Shown here piece after piece: positions 41,701-56,700 of a stretch of DNA of 64,000 nucleotides. The position numbers and the translations under genes are program-made. Under the pieces are notes generated by a model, which saw nothing but the letters and a program-made list of their open reading frames with translations, made no database searches and had not been told where the DNA came from. The stretch is taken from positions 98,925,086 to 98,989,085 of the forward strand of contig CM050650.1 in NCBI GenBank assembly GCA_027574665.1, in the 5' to 3' direction. The first letter of the stretch is position 1. Each line of letters begins with the position of its first letter. The stretch comes from Rhynochetos jubatus. Taxonomy: Eukaryota; Chordata; Aves; Eurypygiformes; Rhynochetidae.

Positions 41701-44700
41701 TGAGGTAGCCTCTGAAGGTGACAGCTCTCAGTTTGATGATGATGATGCCGATGCCTATGAAACACCTCAGGCTGATGATGACAGTGATGTCTATGTTACG
41801 CCACAAATTGATGATGATGATTCCTATGACAGTCCTCAAGGTGATGGTTTTGATACCTTGCAGTTGGGGGATGATGATATACCAGAGCCAGAATGGTCTG
41901 GAACATCAGTTCCATTAGGTTTTCTGGAGGAGAGAGGTGGTCTAAGAACCCCGAGAGAAGAAGTCAGCTCTTTCCAAGAACTTGGAACTAATGTTGGAGA
42001 GAGTGTCCACGTAAATCTGACAGGTCTACCTGAGAGTGTAAATACGGCTTCTGCAAGTGCTGAAACTATGGAAGGAATCCCTGGGGAGGAAAGGGAAAGA
42101 GCAGGGATCTTTAGAGAGAAGGAGCAGAAGTTACCAGTTACTGTGGAGAGTGAAGGAAGAAAGGAGGGAGGCCACAGTTGTTTACAGAAGATGTATGAAG
42201 GAGAAGTACGAGACAGAAATAAGGAAGATCAAATGAAAGCAGAAAGTGACTCCTATGACGATGAATCTGAAGGAACACAGGAGGAGGAAGATTATGAGGA
42301 GGATTATGACAGTTATGACGACTCTGACACTGATTCTGACAGTGATGAGGAAATGGATATTTTCTACTCACACCATCAATGTATAAACAAAGGTGACCAG
42401 CTGCTAATTTCCTTAGGAGACATAGAAAATAGCGATGAAAATAATCATAATATTGATGACTGTTGCTATTCTTTAGGCCACAAGAGAGGGTATACTTTGC
42501 AATTCCAGTCTAACCATGAATATGGAAAACTGTCCTCAGAAAAATGTGGATCTGCATCAGATGCTTCTGAGGAAAGATTTATTAGTCTTACATATACAAG
42601 TGAAGAAGACAGACAGCAGGAAACAGAAGATGAATATGGGACTTGTGTCAGAAGTAAACCTATGTCACAAGATACTACTGAGCCTACTCAGTCTGAACGT
42701 ACCTTTGACACTAAATGGATGTCCTGTAAGAGTGAAGGAAATAATAGAACACAGCTTACGGTTCGAAGTTCTCAGCTCCCTGATGATACTGTGACATCTG
42801 ACATTAGTGTAACAGCTTTCCCAATTACAAAGCAAGCTACTGGTGATGATGAAAATACTCGGACAAATTTCCTTCTCTCAGAACACTTTATTCATAGTAT
42901 GAATAAAACCATCAGTACCGTGCCAATGTTACATTCAAATCAGGGGCAGAGAGAAGCAGTATTTGCAGAGGAAAAAGTACGAAATGAGATGACTGGTATG
43001 GAACAACTAAAGGAAAGTTTATCCCAAATGGACAATAAATTCCTTGTGGATATGCCTTATGTGAGTGATGGTGATAGTTCACTTCGTGACCAAGTACACC
43101 CAGACACCAGTAGGAAGCATGGTGAAACAGGAAGAGATTTTGAAATTCTTACAGAAAACAAAAATAGAGTAAATATTATGGAAGAATGTAGTATCATGGG
43201 GCTAAGTAGAAGTCCCATTCAGATGGAAAATCTTGGGGAAATATTTGATGCGTCAGTAATTAAAGCTGATAGAGAAACTCCTGTTTCAAGTAAAGAACAC
43301 GTAAATGTTGGTCAAGCTTTGCTTGACATTGGAGGTGGTGTGAAATCGGATGAGTTTAAGAGAGATTTTAACATTTCCACATCTCTAAACCAATATACAA
43401 CAGACATAAAAGAAGGCACCTATTCGGAATTGGATAAAACTGAATCCTCTTTCTATGAGGACAGGGAAAGAGGAGGAAAGGGTATGCAGAATGAAAAGGA
43501 TTTTCTGCTAAATACAGGAGAAATGCATTCAAGTGAATTTGACACTTACTCTTTTCCCCCAACTGGTACAGTGAAGCCAAAGGAAATAAGTATAACTGAA
43601 GAAACAGGGGGAGTTACCTGTCAAAATACTGACAACATTCTTAAAGACTTTTCAGAAAACAGAAGCAGCAATGAGAGTGAATTTCCCCTGGTAAAAGCAG
43701 ATGCTTTAGGAAGTACTGAAGATGCCAAAGAATCGGGGGATGGGAGTGAAGTGCTGCCTTCTGGGAGTCGTACCCATACGGCTGATTTTTCGTCTGCAGT
43801 TCTGAGCAGTGTAGGGGCTGACTTGAATTACGGTGCCCAGAAAGAACATGAGACCCTGAAAAACACAAAGGGAGAAAATTCCATGGCCAGTGAGACTTCT
43901 TGCCTTGGAAATGATTTAAAAACCCCAACATCGGTGGAGTCATTACAAAAGGAAACGGAACCCTGCAAAGATTTTCAAGTAAAGGAAGGTATTTCACAAT
44001 CAACAGAAATGTCTGACACACTAACGGAAGACTTAAAGAAGATATTACAAAGGCAGTTGAAAATGGGACATGTTTACTGCAAGCAGGAGGGGGAACCTCT
44101 AAGTTACTCTGATACAAAAATATTAATGCAAAATTTACTTACAATGGTTAGAAGCACCCAGCTTGGGAGTGACACGTCTAGTGAGGCAAACCTCAAGCAA
44201 ATAAGCAATGCTGTTAGAACTGCATTAATGGTTTCCGCACCCTGTACGGAGCCCAAGGACAGTGATGCTTTTTCGTTGCTCTGGCCTGATTGCAGAAGTC
44301 CTGATCTTCTTCGTGATATTCTGAAGCAGGAATCCTGCAAGCAGAAGATGGATGATCCAGATGAAAGGAGGAGTGAAACAGATGTGAAAGCTCCTGTTCC
44401 AAAACTTACTATTGCTAAACTTCTGGAGAATGTTCAGATCTCACCTGGAGATGAAAGTACAAGCAAATTAGAGGAGCTGATAAGTGATTTGCTTATGAGC
44501 TCACAGGTTGCTGGTATCACAGCAGAACAAGAGGGTAAAGGCAAAGTAGATGGGCTTTGTACTCTTTTCTCAACAGAACAGTCGGAGTTTGGATCAGAAA
44601 TTGCTAAAGAGAAAACACTGGCAGATGGCCGAGCTGCTGCTTGGAAAAGTGACCAGGAGCATGGGAAGACAGACGGTTTGTCCAAAGAGGTTATGGAGCC

Positions 44701-47700
44701 TCTTTTCAAATCAGAGGAAGCAGCCATGGAAGACACCCCCTCTAGCATGGTAAGTAACAACAGCTGGTGTGTGCTACTTGTCCTGCGTTAAAGGAATTGC
44801 ATGAAGCCTTACGAGTGCTGGAGAGATAATTATGCTGAAAAAATGGTTGAAAAATTAAAATTATAGATTTAAAAGAATTACAGTTAAAACAAGGACTTCT
44901 ATTGCTTATTTTCAATTCTGTCAGCTTGGAAAACCTTTTTTTATTGTTAAAACTAATTTTCAGGTCGATGGAGTACGGCAATGTTTGACGTTAACAGAGA
45001 AAATGCAAGGGCATTTGGCAGTGGTTCAAGATATGAAAAGCCACCTAGATAACCAGCAGCCTATTAGTAACAACCTGGAAATACTAAAAGATGAACTGGA
45101 ACAGCTAGAGGTAAGTAAAGCGTTCTTTATGCTTGTTCCTTCAGTGATGGGTGCTAGGAAAAAGCCCTTAGATAAAAAGAGATTTCAAATATAACTGGAG
45201 TAATTCAGATTTGAGTGTCTTTCTTGCTTAGTAACTTAATGCATTTTATCTATATTCTCTTTGCAGTCATTTGAATCAGGGCTGACTGCCTTTGCGATTA
45301 TCCTAAAAAAGGACATGAAGTTGACAGAAGAGTTTCTAAAGTTTTGTCACAGGGATATTCCTGAACAGAAACTTGAAGAGCTAAAGATAAGCTATGACTA
45401 TTTGCAAGAAGCATTTTTGGTGGTCTGTGACACATCTTCGAAACGAGCAAAACAAATAGTCTGTGCTGTTGACTCAGAAATGGTATGTTTTTGTCTCTGT
45501 TTTCTTCAAGGTAATTCAGCTAAAAAGAAAAATAGTTTGGTTTTGCTTTATTTTCTTTTAATAAAAAAGTACACGTATGGTTCTATTCAGTAGGGTAGAA
45601 AATGTGACTAGACTCCAGGGGCATAAATATACAACCTCCCTTTCTAGGCTAAGCTTGCAGTATTACACCAGCAACTTCTAAGCAAGCTGCAAAGTTTTTT
45701 GGACTGGATCACAGAAAACAGTAAAATTGTGAATGACTTCATAGTGAATGCTAATGATATGGAAGAGATGACGAACAGTTTACAGCTACTTAAAGTAAGT
45801 CTCATTTATGGCAGGTGTTGATGCTTCTGACAAATGTTACTACTTATTATGTATTAGCTAGGTTTTGTATAGCTGCTCATTAACCTCTATCGCTTAAATG
45901 GATAGCTAGAGTGAAATACTTAAGAAGACAACAACTTGATAATCCACTAATAAAATCTTACTGATTTGCTTTTTATCTTGAAAACATCTGTAATAGGGTT
46001 TGACTTACTAAGAAGATTACTGGTTCTGCTTACATTTGGAGCAATAAATCTAACCCTTTTTGGAAATCTAAGTTATAATACAAATATCTCAGTGATTAAA
46101 ACCAATATGCATAAGATCCAGGATCTTTACTGAAGTTAAATTACCTTCCAAATCAATTATATGTGAGAACAGAAGATGAGGAGAGATAAAATGTTCATTT
46201 TCTTTATTACTTGGACATGGACTGTCCCAGAGGCAAAGCATGCACCAATTCAGATGTTGTATCTGAACGTGTCAGAATGATTCTGACAGGTTTGATTTAC
46301 TGTGGCCGCACTGTCTCCCAAAAGCACTTTGGAACTGGAGCTAAGAACAGAGGGTGGCGGTCCTTGTGTTTTATCTGTACTGAATTTGTCTTCGTTGCCA
46401 GTCATTTCCTTCTCTTCATTTACAGAACAGTGCTGCAGAGCTCGGCTGTAAAAAACTGCAACTGGAGTCCACTGCGTTCGATGTTCAGTTCTTCATTTCT
46501 GAACATGCCCAAGATCTTTCTCCTAATCAGAGCAAACAGCTGCTGAGGCTCTTAAATACCACCCAGAAATCTTTTCAGGAAGTACAGGAAGGAATAACAT
46601 CCCAAGTGGAAAATTTAGAGGCTCAGTTACAGGCAGCGCAAGAGCTGGGTCATCAGAAGGTTTGCCTTTCTGTGTAAATGTGTGCTGAGTGTTTTTGTCA
46701 ATGGATGAGGAATTTTAATACCAGCATGCAGTATGAAGTATATTCCTATCTTGTCAGTTTTTACTACAGATACATTCATAGTTCTACAAAGGTGGTAGTG
46801 ATCGACTTTGGTGAATTGTCATTTTTGTCTTGCCTTGGTACAGTCGCAGAAACAGGCTCTTACATTATGGACAGAGGAGGTTTTGGGTGTTAGGATCTGT
46901 ACAGCCTGAGGTGACCAGGTCTGCTCTTACTAGCAATGAGGGAAATTTACTTGAGGTTGCTCACAGGTGGTTTTGGTTTAGCAGCTATATCAGTAATTCA
47001 GTAAAGCGGTGAACTCCTCTGGCTGCAGCTATATTGACCAATGAATTCGCTGTCATACCATTGCTCATCACTGCTCTGTCCTGCTGAAGACCTTCTTTCC
47101 CTCTGATTTGCCAGGTCTTCTGCTTATGTGATCCTTTTTCAAGGTCTTTATAGTCAAAGAACCAGATGTGTTCAAATCCTTGCTAGCATGGCTTGTTTTG
47201 ACTGAGGTTAGAGGGACAAACATGGGAGTATGCCAGCTAAGATAGCTGCAGTTCTAGACACGGGTGCTGGGAAAGCTCAGGGTCAGGTTGGGGCAGGTAC
47301 CTCTTCAGCTGGTGTGCTGCGGTTGGCAGCATAAGCGGCCTTTGTGCAGTCAAAGGAGGCTGGTAAGGTGCTGCGGTCTGACTGCATCTCCTCTCATAGA
47401 CGCACTGTTAAGACTCAGAATCACCACCTCAACCCCCAGTTTATGCCTAATGAAAGCTGGTTTTGGTAATCTAAAGACTTTGTATTATTTTGCCATTTTA
47501 AGTGCCATTTGTTTTCACCATACTTTATGTAAAATTGAGTGAAGGAAAGGCACAGATAACTTTTCTAGGACTTAGTGACAATAATGAGCTTGCATGTTTT
47601 GTTCTTTTCTACTGCTTAAAAAAGTCAACATTTTCTATTCAGGTAACATATTATGCATACCAGCGACAGCTAACTCACAATCACAACTAACCTCTGTTTT

Positions 47701-50700
47701 GATATCCTTTTTTCAGAATTAATAGTGTTTATCACAGGTTTCGAGTGGTCGAGAGACTGGATTTTCACTCCTGTTGTTTGGAGATTTCACCTTTCACATA
47801 TGTGCATGGCCAGACTTCTATTGGGCAGTTCCATACAAACACGGTCTCTTTTACTTACAACATATTACAGGTTTATGCATAACTTCTGTATGTTCATCTT
47901 GCTCTTTGTACCACTGCTATCATGTTTACAGCATACTTTTAAAATGATTGCTTTGCAATATTGATGTTCGGATGTAATTCCTATTAGAGTGTCTGTCAGC
48001 TCCTGAAGTGAGGACCGTTTTGTTTTATTGTTCGATTGTATTTGGCTCCAATATAGGATGTGGCTGAACGGCAGCAAGAATGCAAAGAGAAACTGCAGGA
48101 AATCTGTGATTTGCTTACACAGACTGAAAATCGACTCATCGGACAGCGAGAGTCTCTTGTTATTGGAGACAGCAAGGCTGAGCTAGAACAATACCAGACC
48201 AAACAGGAGGTACGCACAATTCTAGTCAGAAAAGTTAAAGACGACTGTGTGCACAGGAGAGTGACTAGACTCTTTTGTTGAATAATGGGACTGTCATGTG
48301 AGAGGAGAGTAAAATAGATTTGTTTGACCTACCAAAATGAAAGGCTTAATGGTGTGCATTTAAACTGTTGCCCGTGAATACACTCCACTGTGTGCCAGTG
48401 GGTGGAAAGAGACTTTCAAACTAGGAGGCACTAGAATAGGGAGTATGTATTAGATGTTTCAGGAACACTTTTGGAGCAGGCAGGATATTTGTTTTATATT
48501 AGCTTAAGAGTGTTCCTGTTGGATGTGCTAAAATCACATTCATTTATTACACTAAAATAATTTTAAAAGCTTTTCAGACTGGTATCAGGGAGTGCTTATT
48601 CCTGTTCACAGTTTTCTGAAGAATTTTGCTGCAAGGCTTTCTCTTGAATGAGGGTTTCTGTTGCCTTACTGTTGTGTTGGTTTAAATTCTGTTTTTTCTA
48701 GTGTTGCTTGCAATCTCCTTTGCGTCCTCATGTAACAGAGGCCTTGCAGTTTTCTTGCTTTCCTGCTGTGACCTTGCTTTTCAGCTGTGTCCTGTCACCT
48801 GTCAGCTTTTACTCCATCCTAACAGATCTAATTGTGTTATGATAGCTAAAGAACTGAAGGACTTGATACTACTCTTATTCCTTCCTCTCTTCTTAGTGGG
48901 GAGATTTAGATTGGATATCAGGAAAAAATTCTTCACGGAGAGGGTGGTGAGGCACTGGAACAGGTTGCCCAGAGAAGCTGTGGATGCCTCATCCCTGGAA
49001 GTGTTCAAGGCCAGGCTGGATGAGGCTTTGAGCAACCTGGTCTAGTGGAGGGTGTCCCTGCCCATGGCAGGGGATTGGAACTAGATGGTCTTTAAGGTCC
49101 CTTCCAACCCAAACCGTTCTGTGATTCTATGATTCTCCTAGTAGTACTTTAGTTTAGAGCTTCAAATTAGATTTAATAATCTCTAAAGGCAGGCATGTCC
49201 TTATTCATCTTGCCTTGCTTTACTTCAGGTTAACACATCGAGTTTGCTGAAGTTCTCCTTATAGTCAGTGGAAAGATACAGACACCCCCAAGGCACCTCT
49301 TAATATCACTTACCTGAGTGTGAAAAACTGATATAGCATATGTTTCTTTTTATTTTTTTCTATCAGTTATTTGTGAGTGCTTAACAGAGTAAGAGTTGAT
49401 TGCTGACTGGTTCCTTGTAGACGCCATTGTAGAAGTGTGGCTCAGGAGAGGAATGGGGGCTTAAAAAAGGTCTTTCATACATCAAGTCAGAGCTTTTATC
49501 CTTAGTGTGCTGTTTGAAAGGGAGCACAGAGTTCTTTGTCAGAGAAGGAGAATCTTGGCTTAATACGGTGTCCCCAGGAAAATCTTTCTGACATGCTTGC
49601 TGAAGTGTTAAAATGAGCTGCAGTTTTAGCTGCCAAACTATGTCCTATAATAGCTACAAAATCTGTAGTCTAGAATGAGGATCAAATGTTTTGTCTTGCA
49701 GCTTCAAGAGCGTTACACTGCATATAAAGATAAAGAAACCTGTGATTATTTCAGTAACCGGATGAATGTATTCAACAGCGTAATTGTTGTTATAATTACA
49801 GCTCCCCTCAGATAACTGGGAGGCAGATTTTTTATCGGACTCTATCCCGGGACTAGGCAAGCTGCTTTGGATAAACGAAAACTATACATCTGACCTCTGT
49901 GACATATAATGGACTTAAACATGCCTTGGAGATTGAAATACTGTGATTGATTACAGTTAAAGAAAAATGTTCTAGCCTGAACAATACCAAGAAATATGGG
50001 AAAACTTCCACCTGGCAAAGATGACTACAAGTTTCTTATTTTTGTTCAGTCTACTTATTTTCTGCAGCTGTCTGTTAGGATAGTAATGGAATGGAATTTG
50101 TCAGGAGCCTCACCTTACTAACTGCAGTGCAGCAGTTTTACTTCATCTCTTGGTATCTAAGAAATACGGTATTTTATTTTGTTTGTGTACATAGAAATAC
50201 AGCATTTGAGCTGCTAAACAAAGGAAAAAGTGGCCTCGGTCTCAATAAGAGTGTAAGCCAACAGACTTGCGATTTAAAAAAAACCCAAGAAACAAACCAA
50301 ACAAAAAGACAGATTGAGCTGCAGCACTTTGTCAGATGTTGATGTTATTTTTTTAATTACCCTATCTGCAATTTAGTAATATATCGTGGACTCTCCCAAG
50401 TTAGAAAGGACCAGTGTGGTGCTTACTCCTAGAATACAGATAGTTCCAGTAAAGTTAATTGGAAAGATCTGGAGAATAATGTACTTACTCTTACTTTCTT
50501 TCTTTTTTCTCACAGGAGATACAAAAAGACATGAGAATGAGTGCCCAGACACTGGCAGAGATTGTGAAAAATACTGAAGCCTTCTTGAAAGAGAATGGAG
50601 GAAAGTTGTCACAAGAAGACAAGACTGTTCTTGAACAGAAACTGAATGAAGCTAAGACAAAGTGTTTGCTGCTTAGCCAGAAGGCAGAAGAGTCCAAAAA

Positions 50701-53700
50701 AGAACTGGATAAAGCTATGACAACAGCAATTAAGCAGGAAACAGAAAAGGTTTTTAGACAACTATTTCATACCTTTATTCAAACTTTTCACATGTCTCAG
50801 GGGATTAGTCTTGCAACTTACTATTTGATATGCTGTGGAGAGATAAAAATCATATTTCATTTGGGTGACTAATGAACTGTTTGCTGGTTTATTTTCTTTA
50901 TAAAATAAACAGCAACATATCTGTCAATTAAAAATTGTGTTTAATGCTAATGTATTTCAAATGGCCTGTCTGCATGTGATATTTTGTAGTGCGTAAAGAA
51001 CATTTCTAAACTGAAACTCTAAAATTTCAATGTAGGTTGCAGCCATAGAACAGCTGGAGGAAAGTAAAAATACGATAGAAAATCTCTTGGATTGGCTATC
51101 AAATGTGGATAAAGAAGCGGAGCACGGCCGGAAATTTAAGGAGACGATAGAACAGAATGGAACACACTTTGAAGAGGGAGATGTGAAGACTTTGGAAGGA
51201 GAGGAGGATGATGTCAATGGTAATCTGCTGGAAATTCAGCAAGACGTTGAAACGCAGGTGGATGGACTAGTAAAAAGCACAGAAGATAATCTGAACCAGC
51301 AGTATCAGAAAGTCAAGGTACTGTATGGGGTTTGTTCAACGTTTAGGTGCTGAGCGTGTTAGTCCTCATTCAACTTGAGTGAATTCAATCTCATCCTTCC
51401 TGTCACAGACTCTGGAACAGGCACTAGGAATTTAGTGATAAACGGTGGCAGGGATTTCTGTAGTTAGCACGTAATGCAAATTCATCAGGTTCACTCTTAC
51501 TGTGGTTGTTTCCTGCAAAATAAGAAAAAGGACGTATTTTTGAAGGTGAATGTTGAGAATCTTGATGGTGAGTCTAGCGTTCTGAATTTTTACAGTGAGA
51601 GAACAATGCAGGTGAAAAAATGCAAAAAGCAGCAACCTAAATTCATACTCTTTATGTGACTTCTTCAGAAATCTTTGTAGTAGTTAAATGATTCAGCCCC
51701 CTGCAATTCCCTGTGAACACTGATTACCGACAGTTGCGGACAGTAGTGTGCTGAAATTGTAATCTTGACTCACTCTAACTTTAACACATGGGCAAAGCAC
51801 TATTTGAAAGCTTCAGAAGGATGAGTTACATGAAACCACAGTGCAGCATATTAAAAATAGATTTTCCAGGTAAGGTGATTGGAAGCATTTAAAATAATAA
51901 TAGCTCTGTTTTATGGCTTTAGTTGACTTACACTTGAACAACCAAGAGCTTCTAGGTGTGGTTTGATGGACATGTTGATGAAAATGATTATGCTGATAGC
52001 TGATACTATTTTGGATTTCCTTTCTTATTAAAAAGAAAACCCAAACCTAAAAAAATAGGTAATTTGGTTTGGTGTACATAATGTTTTTACTTCCACTTTT
52101 TTGACAGTTCTTTTCTGCACCTAATGCCTACAGGATAATTGCTTGCTGTGTTCATGGAAGAAAAGCATAGCAGTCAATTTTACACACCTATTTTACATGA
52201 TGATAGAGGACCCTCAAGAATGGAGATTTTTTGGAAAGAATCTATTTGAAATACAGATTTTATTTGGCACACAGTTTTCATTCCTATGACTTACTGGTTT
52301 TTTATGAGATTGAAACAATTTGCATGCATAGAATGTGTCTTGATTTTTAATGTCAGAAGGACCTGTTTTATGACCAAATATATTCAATAAGAATCACGGC
52401 TCTTGAAATTGAAAAATGGAATTTTAAAACTTGGATAATTATGGTTGTTCACTCAATAAAAGGAGAAAGTATCTGTTTTCTTTCTCACGTTCAATGCTTT
52501 CACTCCTTTTGGTCTGTTTGTCTGAAACGGTAGCTGCAGTATATGTAACAGGAAACGGAACAGTTTTGATTTGGAAAGTCACCTACCTTTGAATGGTTTA
52601 TTTAAGAAATCCTATTTTGGGATGGGAAATTAGGAAAATTTTGCCTATACTAATCACGCTGCCCTATATGTTAAGTAACAAGCAAATAATTTTTAATAGG
52701 AAAAAAAAGGGAGATAATGTGTAATTTTGCTACAGAGAATTGTCTTTTAGAAGTACAGGGGAAAGTGTTTGTGTGATGATATATCTTAGTATTTCCAAGT
52801 TTCAGTGATATTTGAAGACTCCCATTGGGTTGTAGCCTGTATGTCTGGCTAAAATTACCATTGGATGTTTTGTAAAATTTTGAAACTGCACAAAAATATG
52901 ATGTCCAGGGAGTCACACTTTCGCTTAAATTACACACAGAATGTTTTTTTAATAAATAATAGGAAAATTAGAAAAACTTTCTATCATTTTGATGGACTTT
53001 GTTTTACTCGTCGTTTCTAAGGAACCATCCAAGAAGGTGCTGGTCCTAATTCTTTTTTTTTCTTGTGTTGTAGGCTCAACATGAGAAAATTATTTCCCAG
53101 CAGCAGGCTGTTATAATAGCAACTCAGTCTGCTCAGGCACTGCTTGAGAAACAAGGGCACTACCTTTCCCCTGAAGAAAAAGACAAGATGCAAAGGAACA
53201 TGAAAGAGCTGAAGGCTCAGTACGAGACTGCTTTAGCTGAATCAGAACGGAAAATGAAGTTGACTCATTCTCTGAGAGAAGAACTTGAGAAATTTGATGC
53301 AGACTATAGTGAATTTGAAACCTGGCTGCAGCAGGCAGAACAAGAACTTGACAATTTGGAGGCGGGTGCTTCCGACTTCAGTGGTATCATGGTCAAACTG
53401 AAAAGGCAAAAGAGTTTTTCAGAAGATGTTATATCTCACAAAGGTGATTTACGGTATATCACGATTTCTGGACAAAGAGTTTTAGATGCTGCAAGGTCAT
53501 GTAGTAAAAGAGATGGTGTGAAGGTTGACAAAGAAGGTATCGATACTTCGGCTACGTATGCTGAAGTGCAGAATAAACTGGACAGTGCTTCAGATCGTTT
53601 CAAATCTCTCTATAATAAGGTAAGTTTTAAATAAATTAAAACTATTTACTAAAACCAGCACAACTGAGTAGGAAAGACTACTATAATTGATTGGGCAGTT

Positions 53701-56700
53701 TGTATAAGAAGCTGATGAAACAAATGCTGTGGGAAGTCGTGAATTCTTTGGTTCTTCAAATTAAATGACAGAACAAGATGCTTTTCTAGCAGATCTACTT
53801 TAGTCAAGTGCCAGACTCTTTAAGGTCTGAATGTATGACATTTTCTGCCTTGTGTAACAAGGGAGAAATCAGACCAGGTTTCTTTGTACAGGATGCCCGA
53901 GTAACATTTTGGCGTGGAAAGAAATTGTAATACTTCTAGATGGATAATTTTTCTTTATATTCCTTGCAATATTTCCCACAACTGCTTATTTACTTGGCTT
54001 CCTACTAATAAAATCAGTTTAGAAAAAGAGAGACTATGCCAAGATTAGCATTCAAAATTTCAACTTGATTTGTATCCTGAAACAGTTTGTCCCAATGTGA
54101 CCTTTGTTGTCTGCACTAGGCATACAAGAATGTACTGATTTGAGGATGGCAGTTCTTTTCCACTGCTCTGCCAAATAAACACTTTAACAATCTGAGATTA
54201 GTCTCTAACTAATGGGAAACTAGCAGAGAAAAATCCTCCATGTACCTTAGAGAGGGAAGATAATCCAGCTGTCTGTGCCAGGTTCACGTGTGGAAGCTGT
54301 CTGGTAGAACGAGACAACTATCACCAACTGGTCTCATGTGCCAGCTCTCCGGCTGTTTTCAAAAAACCAACCAAGTGTTGCTCTATATTGGTAATATTCT
54401 GAAGTTGTAAACTTTTGAAATGATTATTAATTGAACCCTTTAAGAGACAGTTACTGTTTGTGTGCTTTGCCTATGCCACATCATAATATTCTAAGGTCAT
54501 GTCCAGACTCCTTAGTAGAACTTCAGTGTCCACTGTTGCCATGATGGTCTGCAGCCGTTGCTATCTTTGAGAATTTTCTTCTCTTGAGAGTTTTCTCAGA
54601 AACGTAAATTCTGTAATTTCACGAATTTGATAGATTGATTACAAAACCAGTGTGAACTCTGTTGAATGATTTGTGAAGCCCCTCATTTTCATTTTCCTAC
54701 TTACGAACAGTGAAACTGTTGGTTGATGGGATTCATTTGAGTGTGAATAGAAAGATTTCATTGCAAAACTTTTGCAGATCTTATTTTTATGTCCATATAA
54801 AATCCTGTGCTAGCTGCTTGATTGATGGTCTCAGATTAGTCAACTTGCCAAACTCTATGCTTTCCATATATACATTTAGCACCAATGTAGTAGACATGCT
54901 TTAAATATTTTACCATAAATGTGCAGAGGAAAACCAACACAAGGTAGCCTTTTCTTACTAAATCGAGTCTTGTTAAGAACTTGAAGGATAGACTTCTAAA
55001 AATCTGTGAGGTCTTCCAAGTGGTAAATGGGTTTGTAATAACTTTTTTGTCTTAAAAGCTTCTTGCTGTTAATAAATACGTATATTGATCTCATTTTTAT
55101 TATAAAGACGTATATATTTGCACATATGAGTTTATAGGCTTATATATGAAGGAATCTTAAATTGGGTGTATAAACGAGTGCATTCTGTGTTTGCCCACAA
55201 GATGGAGACCAAATACCAAATGTAAATATTAAGATACAGTGTATGGAAGGTTCAGAATATAAATATTCAACGTAATTGTTTATAAATATTAGGACTTGAT
55301 ATAATCAGATTTTGCATGTGAAATCTCGTCCAAAAAGACTGAAAGAGTTCCACTGACTGTTTTATGTGACAATTCACTGTATGCATTTTGGGGCATGCTA
55401 ATATATAGGACTAATAGGATCTTGGTCAGATGACATTCTTAAGTGACCAAAACAAAGTATATGTGCTACATGACTTTGAATTTGCTTTGCAGGTAAGTTA
55501 TTTATGAAAGCAATATTCTGCTCTCTGTCTTTTAATGAATATACACATATCTTCTGATTAAAAAAAAAATAAATTCTTCCACTGGCTACATTTTTGGTGT
55601 CAGAGTGCGGATAAAGAATCTTTACAATGGTGGATCAAAAATTCTTCGTAAAGCTTTTCCTGTTCTATTACTATGAGTTAGATTCCGGTTTCCCACCCAG
55701 CAAACTGATCCTAAATCACGCTTAAGGAGCACAAACTGGGAAGCCCTGTGTAGCCTGTCCAGCTGTCATGCCTTAGTTCAGAAAGCAGTTAGACAGTAGG
55801 ATGACAGGAAAAAAATCATGCAGTATTTCAGGAAGGAAAGTATGACCTTGGGATTGGTATACATGCAGCACACAGTTTAATATCTGGGTATTTTCTTGTT
55901 GCTTTCTGCTCTTTTAGTGTAGCATCCTTGGAAATAACCTTAAAGACCTGGTGGATAAGTACCAGCATTATGAAGATGCCTCATCTGGACTTTTGTCGGG
56001 TCTCCAGGCTTCTGAAAGAGCTGTGAACAAACAACTATCAGAGCCAATTGCAGCGGATCCCACAAATCTCCAAAGACAACTCGAAGAAACCAAGGTGAAA
56101 AGCTTTAAAAAGCAGAAGTACTTTTGTCCTGAAAGGAATCGCTTTTTTTCTGAAAAACAGGATGATCTGCTATAATCCAAGTGGCTGCAAGCCAAATTCT
56201 TACTTTGTATGTGGGCATGCAACTTTTATAGTTCTCAAATTCGGCTGTCCAGCGTGTTATCTGAAAAGCACGAGGGTGAAAAAAGCAGGGGGGGAGCAAG
56301 ATGCCATTAGCAGTGGTGAAAGGAAGATATGTTTCATATCACTTAGCAAATGATAGGGTGAAATCTGGAAAGTTTTTGAACTAAGAAAGGATTTGGTGAT
56401 TACAGTTTGCTATCGGAGTAGGGTTTGGGACTGAGTTCCTGATAGAGAAGACCATTTGATCTTTGTCATCTGTGACTCCTGCGTTCTTATGTTCACATTT
56501 CTGTGTTACCGCATTATGAAAGGGACCATACTGGATAAACAGTGTGATGTGAGTAGTCTCTTGGCCTGCTTCAGTTGTATCCAGTACCGTATGCCCTGCA
56601 GAGGGCGCATATAACATACTTTGAGCTGCACAGAAAAATATTTGCAGTTTGTTTGGTTTTTTTGGGTTTTTTCCTCCACTGAGGGCGTAATTCACAACTT

